The notes under the pieces were generated by a model. That model was not told the origin of the DNA. It worked only from the letters and a program-made list of their open reading frames with translations, and searched no databases. From assembly GCA_022839995.1 (NCBI GenBank), contig JALHIN010000050.1, positions 1-6,691 of the forward strand: 6,691 nucleotides of DNA, read 5' to 3'. The position numbers and the translations under genes were made by a program. This document shows positions 1-5,331 of the stretch, piece by piece. Each line of letters starts with the position of its first letter. Within the stretch, counting starts at the first letter, position 1. The DNA comes from 79-D21 sp022839995 (lineage in GTDB: Bacteria; Synergistota; Synergistia; Synergistales; 79-D21).

Positions 1-56
1 AGGCCTCAGTGAAACAGCCGGTAAACATGTCTCAACCTGAGGCCGTAGCGGTGAAT

Positions 57-80
57 CTGTAACCGGATCCGAATTTACAG
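57..80. repeat. Imperfect nested dyad, possible operator
   Basis: CTGTAA (57-62) and TTACAG (75-80) form a 6-bp inverted repeat around the palindrome CGGATCCG (64-71). The two centres differ by one base, so the whole is not perfectly symmetrical. It lies upstream of the candidate TATAAT, where a regulator could bind, but short dyads of this kind also occur by chance. Confidence 0.2.
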
Positions 81-92
81 CAGTTCTGGGAC

Positions 93-129
93 TTGACTCA
101 GGGCTTTCGTCTTTGTTCTTATCTATAAT
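93..129 (+). promoter_or_regulatory. Candidate promoter for the symporter-hydrolase unit
   Basis: A perfect sigma-70 type -10 hexamer TATAAT lies at 124-129. The only good -35 look-alike, TTGACT at 93-98, is 25 bp away, which is too far for a standard 16-18 bp spacer, and the 17-bp position (101-106, GGGCTT) is poor. If the TATAAT is real, the promoter has a weak -35 and probably depends on an activator. Transcription would then start near 136 and leave a leader of about 130 nt. The octamer CAGTTCTG occurs on both sides of it (81-88 and 142-149), and the second copy is part of the dyad GTTC-T-GAAC (144-152). Confidence 0.28.
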
Positions 130-269
130 CGTCCCCGAACCCAGTTCTGAACCTGTTGCAAGGGGATTCGCGCTTAAAGAAGGGAGGGTTTGTAAAAAAA
201 GGAGCTTAAAATTCCAAAGTCTGCTCTCGCCACTGTGATCCAAGTTCAATTCCCGGAGGTGAATGTTGG

Positions 270-1871
270 ATGCGTTGGGATTTGATCATTCCAGTCTTGC
301 TGATGTATGCGGGGGTCGCGGTCTTGACCAGCGTTGCCCTGAGGAGGGTTCGAGACTCTCTAGACTACATGCTTGCAGGGCGCCAGCTCGGTTACGGTTT
401 AGTCATTCCTCACATTATCGGGGCCTTCTTCGGTGCCGGTTCGACGATCGGCGTTTCGGCACTGGCGTATATCTGGGGCTTCGGGGGTTCCTGGTACAAC
501 ATGGCGGAGGCTCTCGGCCTGTGGATTCTCATGGCGTTTATGGCCCGGCGGTTCTGGCATCTGGGGAAACGACTGAATTTCGTTACTCTGCCTGACCTTC
601 TTGAATCCTATTATGGAAAATCTTTCAAGGCCATCACCGGACTCTTCATCGCGCTCGGCTACATGAGCTGGGTGGCGGGACAGATCGTTGGCGGGGGCCG
701 GGTTTTGCAGACCATCACCGGTTTCCCTCTTGTCTGGGGAATTATCCTTGCAACGGCATTGGTCGGCTTCTACGCCGGGTTCGGAGGCCTCTGGGGATCC
801 GTTTTCGCGGACCTCGTCTTCGGTTCGCTAACGGTCATCGGGGCTGTCGTCATCGCTCCGGTCCTGATCAGCCAGGTCGGAGGCTGGTCTGGCATCGTGA
901 GCCGGGTTCCCGCAAATTACCTGCACTTTTTCTGGCTAGGCGAGAAAAACCCGATCTGGGGCGGAGTTTACGGGTGGACAAGCGTTAAGTGGTTCATCTG
1001 GTACCTGATGGTCTTCGTGCCGGCCTTTGCCATCGGACAGCTCAATATCCAGCGGATTTACGCCTGCAAGAGCGAGAAAGTTGCGGCCGGCATGTCCACG
1101 TTCATCTCTGCTTACGTCATGGTGCAGCCTGTTTTCTTCGCCGTTTTCGGGATGGTGGCTTTTGCCCTCAATCCGAACCTGCCCTCAAAGGATGCGGCAG
1201 CACCCTGGGTCATGGCCAACGCGATGAGCACGCCGGTCGCCGTCGTTTTCCTCTGCTCCGTCATGGCGACGATCCTTTCCTGTGCCGCGGCGGGACTGAA
1301 CGTTTCCAGCTCTAGCCTGGTTCGAGACATCTGGAAACAGAGGAACCCGAACCTGGACGAACTGAAAGCGGGCCGAATCGCCTCCTTGGGCGTTACGCTC
1401 CTCTCCCTCGTCCTTGCATTGGCACTTCCTGACGTGGTCGGCTGGCTCGCCCTGGGCTTCACGCTGATGAGCTGCAGCCTTTTCATCCCTACGGCTGCGA
1501 TCGTCGCGGCAAAAGGCCGTTTCACCAAGTGGGCGACTCCTAAGGGAGCCATTTGGAGCAGCTTGATCGGCGGCGGCGCAGCTATCCTCTGGAAGATCCT
1601 TATTCAGGTTTACGGCATGCCTTTCAAGAACTGGGACCCCGTGTTTATCGGACTTCCGACCTCGGTGATCCTGTTCTTTGTCATCAGCGCAATGACGAGC
1701 AACGAGAAGATCCAGGCAAACGAAACCTACAAGGCTCGGATCAAAACGATCCAGGAGGTCTTCGATGAAGTCCGTCCCTGCTTTGCCTTTGAGGGGAAGG
1801 ATAGCCTGATCGTTTTGGCATCGGTCTTCGTCGCCATTTACGTGATGCCCCGCATCTTAAGCCTATTCTAA
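270..1871 (+). CDS. Sodium:solute symporter (SSS family) permease
   Basis: An integral inner-membrane transporter of the SSS family (PutP/PanF/SGLT type, LeuT fold), which couples Na+ re-entry to uptake of an organic solute. The protein has 533 residues and about 13 hydrophobic segments by eye, beginning near residues 5-25 and ending near 512-530. Family-type features are the glycine-rich second helix (GAFFGAGSTIG, 51-61), the TLPDLLESYYG loop (106-116), GGGRVLQ (141-147), the NIQRIYACKS stretch (259-268) and the TM8-type helix ATILSCAAAG (333-342) running to SSSSLVRDIW (347-355). From a remembered alignment to PutP, the Na2-site Ser340-Thr341 pair corresponds to Ser337-Cys338 here, so one usual ligand is changed. 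The start ATG at 270 is set by GGAGGT (255-260) nine bases upstream; an ATG at 263 is out of frame. It is the first gene of the cluster and probably imports the compound that the downstream hydrolases cleave. The substrate cannot be named. Confidence 0.93.
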   Translation: MRWDLIIPVLLMYAGVAVLTSVALRRVRDSLDYMLAGRQLGYGLVIPHIIGAFFGAGSTIGVSALAYIWGFGGSWYNMAEALGLWILMAFMARRFWHLGKRLNFVTLPDLLESYYGKSFKAITGLFIALGYMSWVAGQIVGGGRVLQTITGFPLVWGIILATALVGFYAGFGGLWGSVFADLVFGSLTVIGAVVIAPVLISQVGGWSGIVSRVPANYLHFFWLGEKNPIWGGVYGWTSVKWFIWYLMVFVPAFAIGQLNIQRIYACKSEKVAAGMSTFISAYVMVQPVFFAVFGMVAFALNPNLPSKDAAAPWVMANAMSTPVAVVFLCSVMATILSCAAAGLNVSSSSLVRDIWKQRNPNLDELKAGRIASLGVTLLSLVLALALPDVVGWLALGFTLMSCSLFIPTAAIVAAKGRFTKWATPKGAIWSSLIGGGAAILWKILIQVYGMPFKNWDPVFIGLPTSVILFFVISAMTSNEKIQANETYKARIKTIQEVFDEVRPCFAFEGKDSLIVLASVFVAIYVMPRILSLF

Positions 1872-1890
1872 TATTTAGGAAGAGTGAAGG

Positions 1891-1923
1891 GTCGAAGTGG
1901 AGGGGGAACCTCTCCACTTCGAC
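1891..1923 (+). other. Perfect 12-bp intercistronic hairpin without T-tract
   Basis: GTCGAAGTGGAG (1891-1902) is exactly complementary to CTCCACTTCGAC (1912-1923). The stem can continue inward by a G-T wobble and two G-C pairs to a GAA triloop, giving 15 pairs. It starts 19 nt after the symporter stop codon and is followed by TGATTTAACG rather than a run of T. It may be a transcript 3'-end stabiliser or processing site that sets transporter and enzyme levels apart, or a weak or Rho-assisted terminator. The structure is seen directly; its role is inferred. Confidence 0.75.
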
Positions 1924-1961
1924 TGATTTAACGTCAACAGAAAACGGAGGCGAAAACCGGG

Positions 1962-2855
1962 ATGAAAGAGTTCGTTCTCGCAGGTTGCCAGATCGCATCC
2001 GAACCCATGGATGTCGATTTCAACGTCAGGAAAGGCGTTGAATGGATACCGAAGGCTCTCGAAGTCGGGGCGGAACTGATCGTTTTTCCCGAAACCGTGA
2101 CTACGGGATTCAATCCAGGATGCAGCAAGGAAGAGTTGTGGGATAAGGTGGACGTAGCAGGTGGAAGGATCACCGAGCCCATCCAGAAGGCAGCGGCCAA
2201 GTACGGCGTCTATGTGATCTGGCCATCCTATGAACGGGGAGAGAACCGGGGGGATATTTACAATACCGCTTTCCTGATCGGGAGAAACGGTGAGATCATT
2301 GGACGTTACAGGAAAACTCATCCCTGGCCGGGTGAAAACGTGAACGGAATCGGATGGGTCATCCCAGGGACGGAAGCCCCTGCGTTTGACACCGACCTCG
2401 GGAAGATCGGCATCATTATTTGCTACGATGGCGATTTCCCGGATTTGTCAACGACGATCGCACTGAAGGGAGCCGAGGTGATCTGCCGGCCTTCTGCCCT
2501 TCTAAGAACCTACGATCACTGGTGGGCAACGAATTTTGCGCGTGCCTACGACAACCACGTCTACGTAGCCGCAATCAATGCCGTTGGAACCGATGCCATC
2601 AAGACGTATTACTTCGGGCACAGCATGATCATTCAACCAAACGGGTGGAAAGTGGCCCAGGGGCGTTGCGCGGAAGAAATCGTCTACGCCCGTTTGACCC
2701 CCGAAGCCTTGAAAACGGTTTACGGCGGGATGACTTCCCAACAGATTTTCGACCACATGACCGATCGGAACCTGGAGGTTTACGACGTCATGAAAGACGG
2801 GCAATCCCCCTTTGAACCCTCGAAGAGGATCCCGGTTCGCAAGGGGAAAGCCTGA
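1962..2855 (+). CDS. Nitrilase-superfamily carbon-nitrogen hydrolase (amidase), paralogue 1
   Basis: A cytoplasmic thiol hydrolase of the nitrilase superfamily, which cleaves amide, N-carbamoyl or similar non-peptide C-N bonds through a cysteine acyl-enzyme. The 297 residues are a normal single-domain length. The catalytic set is visible: Glu44 in VFPET, Lys118 in RYRKTH, Cys154 in ICYDGDFP, and a likely second Glu at 125 (Lys+7). The conserved RPSALLRT (176-183) and ARAYDNHVY (193-201) segments follow. The N-terminal strand MKEFVLAGCQ shows no signal peptide. The start is supported by CGGAGG (1945-1950). It lies 90 bp after the symporter gene and 73 bp before the M20 gene. It closely resembles the hydrolase at 4163-5074, sharing the C-terminal FEPSKRIP motif, so the two are paralogues. 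Aliphatic amidase, N-carbamoyl-amine or N-carbamoyl-amino-acid hydrolase, or omega-amidase are all possible; a true nitrile substrate is less likely but not excluded. Confidence 0.92.
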   Translation: MKEFVLAGCQIASEPMDVDFNVRKGVEWIPKALEVGAELIVFPETVTTGFNPGCSKEELWDKVDVAGGRITEPIQKAAAKYGVYVIWPSYERGENRGDIYNTAFLIGRNGEIIGRYRKTHPWPGENVNGIGWVIPGTEAPAFDTDLGKIGIIICYDGDFPDLSTTIALKGAEVICRPSALLRTYDHWWATNFARAYDNHVYVAAINAVGTDAIKTYYFGHSMIIQPNGWKVAQGRCAEEIVYARLTPEALKTVYGGMTSQQIFDHMTDRNLEVYDVMKDGQSPFEPSKRIPVRKGKA

Positions 2856-2873
2856 CCCTCGGACGGAAACGCA

Positions 2874-2908
2874 AACGACCTGGACGGGGAAAAACCGTCC
2901 AGGTCGTT
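2874..2908 (+). other. Perfect 14-bp hairpin abutting the M20 ribosome binding site
   Basis: AACGACCTGGACGG (2874-2887) pairs exactly with CCGTCCAGGTCGTT (2895-2908) around a 7-nt loop GGAAAAA. It begins 18 nt after the stop of the first hydrolase and ends two bases before the GGAGAGGAGG ribosome binding site (2911-2920) of the M20 gene. No T-run follows, so it is not a classical intrinsic terminator. Its position fits mRNA processing or stabilisation, partial attenuation, or modulation of ribosome access. The structure is certain from the sequence; the function is not. Confidence 0.8.
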
Positions 2909-2928
2909 CAGGAGAGGAGGCGTTTCAG

Positions 2929-4134
2929 ATGAAGGGAGTGTCGGAAGGGCAAAGACAAAGCATCTCAGCTTTTCTTCAGTCTTGCGAAAGCGATCTGCTC
3001 GATTTCACTCGGAAACTCATCCGCATCAACACCGTAAATCCCCCCGGGAAAGAAGATCCGATCATTTGGACGGTAGGGGAGCTGTTCGACCGTTTCGACA
3101 TCCCCTATACCGTTTTTCCGCATGGAGATGGCCGTTCCAGCATCCTTGGCATTCTCAGGGGCAGCGGCGAAAAACAGGGCTTGCTGATGGCAGGCCATGC
3201 GGATACGGTTCCCATAGGAGAGTCGAAATGGCAGCATCCCCCATTTGGTGCGGACATCGAGGACGGAAAGATCTACGGGCGAGGGGCTTCCGACATGAAA
3301 AGCGGGGTTGCTGCGATGGTCTATGCGGCGGCAGCTCTTTCTACTTTAAAGGTGCCGATACGAGGAGACCTGCTTGTTGCCGTAACTGCGGGGGAAGAAA
3401 CGAACAGCCTTGGCGCAAGGGAAGTCGTGAAATCTCCCTGGATCGGGGAAGCCGCATACGGGCTGATCGCCGAACCGACCGACCTGAACATCCTGGTGGC
3501 GGAAAAGGGAGCTCTTTGGGTGAAGCTGGAGGCGTTTGGAGTTACTGCCCACGGCTCCATGCCGGGGAAAGGGGTCAATGCGGTGGAATATCTTTCCGAA
3601 TTGGCAGGCTGGTGGAAAGGGGAATGGGAGAGAAACTGGTCTCACCCGGCACATGAACTCCTGGGGAGGGCGACTCTAAGCCTGAACAGCTTTTCGGGAG
3701 GAACCGCTCCGAATGTGGTTCCCGACCATGCCGTAGCGGTGATCGACATGAGAACGCTGCCCGGCCAGGACCACGGGAAAATCCTGGAGGCCCTCGGCTG
3801 TCGAATGGCTCTTCTTGAGGAGGAACATCAGGGGCTGAGGATGAAACTGCATGTTCTCAACGACCGGCCCCCCTTGGATCTTCCCCTGGATCATCCACTG
3901 CCGCTGTCCTTAAAAGAAAAGGTGGCGGAAATCGCCGGATTCGAACCCGAATTTGGCGGAGCTGCGTTTTACACCGATGCTTCCGTTTTCGGGCCCCAGG
4001 CGGGAATGTCCCTGGTCATCTGCGGCCCTGGAAACATGGCGACGATGCACAAGGTGGACGAGTACGTGGAGATCGGGTACCTGAAGAAAGCTGCTGAAAT
4101 CTATGCCTGCTGGGCGGCTGAATGGCTTTGCTGA
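2929..4134 (+). CDS. M20-family metallo-amidohydrolase (ArgE/DapE-like)
   Basis: A di-zinc aminoacylase/deacylase-type enzyme of peptidase family M20, a cytoplasmic group that hydrolyses N-acyl amino acids, N-succinyl compounds, small peptides or carbamoyl derivatives. From the ATG at 2929 it has 401 residues, typical for ArgE/DapE relatives. Predicted metal and catalytic residues are His90 and Asp92 (GHADTVP), Asp122 (GRGASDMKSG), Glu156 as general base with Glu157 as ligand (TAGEETNS), Glu182 (AEPTD) and His374 (MHKVDEY). The lid/dimerisation domain carries AHGSMPGKGVNA (207-218, His208) and GGTAPNVVPD (257-266). The frame is open from 2812, but those 39 extra codons overlap the hydrolase upstream and have no ribosome site, whereas GGAGAGGAGG lies 8 bases before 2929. 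It sits between two C-N hydrolase paralogues, which suggests a scavenging or catabolic role rather than lysine or arginine synthesis. The substrate is unknown. Confidence 0.92.
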   Translation: MKGVSEGQRQSISAFLQSCESDLLDFTRKLIRINTVNPPGKEDPIIWTVGELFDRFDIPYTVFPHGDGRSSILGILRGSGEKQGLLMAGHADTVPIGESKWQHPPFGADIEDGKIYGRGASDMKSGVAAMVYAAAALSTLKVPIRGDLLVAVTAGEETNSLGAREVVKSPWIGEAAYGLIAEPTDLNILVAEKGALWVKLEAFGVTAHGSMPGKGVNAVEYLSELAGWWKGEWERNWSHPAHELLGRATLSLNSFSGGTAPNVVPDHAVAVIDMRTLPGQDHGKILEALGCRMALLEEEHQGLRMKLHVLNDRPPLDLPLDHPLPLSLKEKVAEIAGFEPEFGGAAFYTDASVFGPQAGMSLVICGPGNMATMHKVDEYVEIGYLKKAAEIYACWAAEWLC

Positions 4135-4162
4135 AAAGAATACAACGGGGAGGGAAGTATTG

Positions 4163-5074
4163 ATGAAGGAAATGATAGTTGCCGGTTGCCAGTTTTCGAT
4201 CGTTCCGATGGATGTGGAAGGGAATATTGCAAAAGCCCTGGTCTTTCTTGAAAAGGCGGTTCAAGAGCACAAAGCTGACCTGGTCGTTTTCCCGGAAACG
4301 ATCACGACCGGGTTTACTCCCCTTCCCAAAGGGAATCAAACCGAAACGATCGCTTCCCTTTGGGAAGCTGTCAGCGATGTCCCCGGGAAGGTAACGGCCC
4401 CAATTCAGGAAGCCGCGGCAAGGCTGGGTGTCCATGTCGTATGGGCCACGTATCGAAGAGGGCCGGAAAAGGACGTTGTCTACAACTCGGCCATGGTGAT
4501 CGATGACAAGGGTGAGATCTGCGGAAAAATCTATGACAAGACGCACCCCTTCCCGACAGAGCGGAAGGAAGGCGGCGGCTGGACCACCGCGGGGAAGGAC
4601 CCGGTGGTCGTGGAAACGAAACTGGGCCGAATCGGGCTGACGATTTGTTACGACGGCGATTTCCCCGAGCTGGCGAGAGTGGAAACCCTGAACGGAGCCG
4701 AAATCATCGTGCGTCCCTCTGCCCTTCTCCGGACATTCGACATCTGGCAGTTTGTCAACCAGGCCAGGGCCTATGACAATCACGTCTACTATGTTGCCGT
4801 CAATTCAGTGGGACCGGATGGATCGGGGAACAGCTTCTTCGGGAGTTCGATGATCATCGATCCGACCGGCTGGAAACTTGCGCAGGCCAGGGGATGCGAT
4901 GAGATCATTTCGGCAAGGCTCAATCCGGATCCGATCAGGTTCGTGAGTATGGGGACCAGGTCGCCGATGATTTTCGATCACGTCGAAGATCGAAATGTCG
5001 GGGCCTACCGGGATATCCTGAAGGAAGGGCGCTGCGCCTTCGAACCGTCGAAGAGGATCCCTTACGCTCGCTGA
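4163..5074 (+). CDS. Nitrilase-superfamily carbon-nitrogen hydrolase (amidase), paralogue 2
   Basis: The second cytoplasmic C-N hydrolase of the locus has 303 residues. Its catalytic residues are Glu45 (VFPET), Lys126 (YDKTH), Cys162 (ICYDGDFPE) and probably Glu133 (Lys+7). It shares long stretches with the hydrolase at 1962-2855: the N-terminal MKE-VAGCQ strand, RPSALLRT, ARAYDNHVY and the FEPSKRIP tail. It differs by about six extra residues after the TTGF motif (residues 52-75), where the DNA holds a large inverted repeat. The start at 4163 follows GGGGAGGG (4147-4154) and leaves a 28-bp gap after the M20 gene. An upstream in-frame ATG at 4103 lies inside the M20 gene and lacks a ribosome site. 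Keeping two active-site-complete paralogues in one operon suggests two substrates, two successive amide cleavages, or a hetero-oligomer. The fold is certain, the reaction is not. Confidence 0.92.
   Translation: MKEMIVAGCQFSIVPMDVEGNIAKALVFLEKAVQEHKADLVVFPETITTGFTPLPKGNQTETIASLWEAVSDVPGKVTAPIQEAAARLGVHVVWATYRRGPEKDVVYNSAMVIDDKGEICGKIYDKTHPFPTERKEGGGWTTAGKDPVVVETKLGRIGLTICYDGDFPELARVETLNGAEIIVRPSALLRTFDIWQFVNQARAYDNHVYYVAVNSVGPDGSGNSFFGSSMIIDPTGWKLAQARGCDEIISARLNPDPIRFVSMGTRSPMIFDHVEDRNVGAYRDILKEGRCAFEPSKRIPYAR
4322..4367. repeat. Nested inverted repeat inside C-N hydrolase paralogue 2
   Basis: CTTCCCAAAGGGAA (4322-4335) and TTCCCTTTGGGAAG (4354-4367) are exact reverse complements over 14 bp, separated by 18 nt. 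Each arm is itself a 13-base dyad (TTCCC-AAA-GGGAA and its complement), so either two small hairpins or one long one can form. It encodes residues 54-68 of the hydrolase, in the segment longer than in the paralogue. It may be a relic of the event that made the length difference. Confidence 0.7.
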
Positions 5075-5126
5075 GGCGGGAACAAACCGCTCCTGCAATT
5101 TCCGAAACTTTCCAGGTATACAGAAA

Positions 5127-5177
5127 GGGGAGGAGGGGCCTGAAGTCCATTCAACTTCCTCCCTCTTTTCTTTTTTC
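5127..5177 (+). terminator. Probable intrinsic terminator of the hydrolase unit
   Basis: GGGGAGGAGG (5127-5136) pairs with CTTCCTCCCT (5155-5164) over 10 bp, including two G-T wobbles. TGAA/TTCA (5141-5144 and 5150-5153) can form an inner stem, and the sequence continues directly into the T-rich tail CTTTTCTTTTTTC (5165-5177). It lies 52 nt beyond the stop of the second C-N hydrolase, before a 150-bp gene-free stretch, as expected for the end of a transcription unit. The large, partly unpaired loop makes it less than ideal. Confidence 0.62.
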
Positions 5178-5218
5178 AAATGCCGACGAAAAGTTACACC
5201 TTGCCAAGGATCGGGGAT

Positions 5219-5268
5219 GAGCATTGTCAATACTCAACAGAGCATTTTTAGGGCTCATTCATTATGAT
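5219..5268 (+). promoter_or_regulatory. Candidate promoter/operator region of the CoA-transferase unit
   Basis: This is the gene-free space between the terminator and the CoA-transferase leader. TATGAT (5263-5268) matches five of six bases of a -10 box, but no good -35 box lies 16-18 bp upstream; TTGTCA is at 5224-5229. GAGCATT occurs twice, at 5219-5225 and 5240-5246, exactly 21 bp apart (about two helical turns). ATGAGC (5217-5222) is repeated inverted as GCTCAT (5253-5258). Such spacing would suit a regulator bound on one DNA face, but this is a weak, by-eye call. Confidence 0.28.
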
Positions 5269-5286
5269 CGATCCCGAAGGAGTACT

Positions 5287-5331
5287 ATGGCTTCGACTTT
5301 GGGAATGCCCCACAAGGAGGAGGAACCATGA
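5287..5331 (+). CDS. Possible 14-codon leader peptide coupled to the CoA-transferase
   Basis: An ATG at 5287 opens a short frame encoding MASTLGMPHKEEEP. AAGGAG (5277-5282) precedes it with a rather short 4-nt spacing. Its TGA (5329-5331) overlaps the CoA-transferase ATG (5328-5330) as ATGA, the arrangement usual for translational coupling. The CoA-transferase ribosome site (GGAGGAGG, 5316-5323) lies inside its last codons, so ribosomes on the leader would cover it. It may be a regulatory leader or simply chance; the peptide resembles nothing I recognise. Confidence 0.33.
   Translation: MASTLGMPHKEEEP

Larger units (their letters stand above)
1..269. other. Upstream intergenic/leader region of the symporter unit
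   Basis: No complete gene is visible here. An open frame without a visible start runs from base 3 to a TAA at 60-62 and could be the last codons of an upstream gene, but nothing in it is recognisable. An 8-bp inverted repeat GGCCTCAG / CTGAGGCC (2-9 and 37-44) lies at the very edge. The stretch 63-250 is more AT-rich than the genes and looks non-coding. It holds a perfect TATAAT and several short dyads, described separately, and ends in the ribosome binding site of the symporter gene. Confidence 0.5.

Noticed and set aside
3..62. Possible 3' end of an upstream gene (frame ending TAA at 60-62), sharing 13 bases with the M20 gene at 3730-3742
   Set aside because: Twenty codons are too few to recognise, another frame is also open until 38-40, and the shared 13-mer (GCCGTAGCGGTGA) is most simply common codon use.
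236..258. tRNA T-arm look-alike (AGTTCAATTCCC)
   Set aside because: The flanking bases do not form a five-pair T-stem and no acceptor, D or anticodon arm can be found upstream.
2812..2928. Upstream extension of the M20 gene to an ATG at 2812
   Set aside because: The extra 39 codons overlap the preceding hydrolase in another frame, run through the hairpin, and lack a ribosome site; the ATG at 2929 has an excellent one and begins family-like sequence.
4103..4162. Upstream extension of the second hydrolase to an ATG at 4103
   Set aside because: It lies in the end of the M20 gene without a ribosome site; the start at 4163 aligns with the paralogue's MKE N-terminus.
4016..4783. 255-codon open frame on the minus strand
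   Set aside because: It is antisense to the M20 gene end and the second C-N hydrolase; no motif is recognisable and the + strand genes explain it.
5287..5310. Sigma-54 type -24/-12 promoter near TGGCTTCGACTTTGG
   Set aside because: The GG is followed at the required spacing by GG rather than GC, and the site is too close to the start codon.
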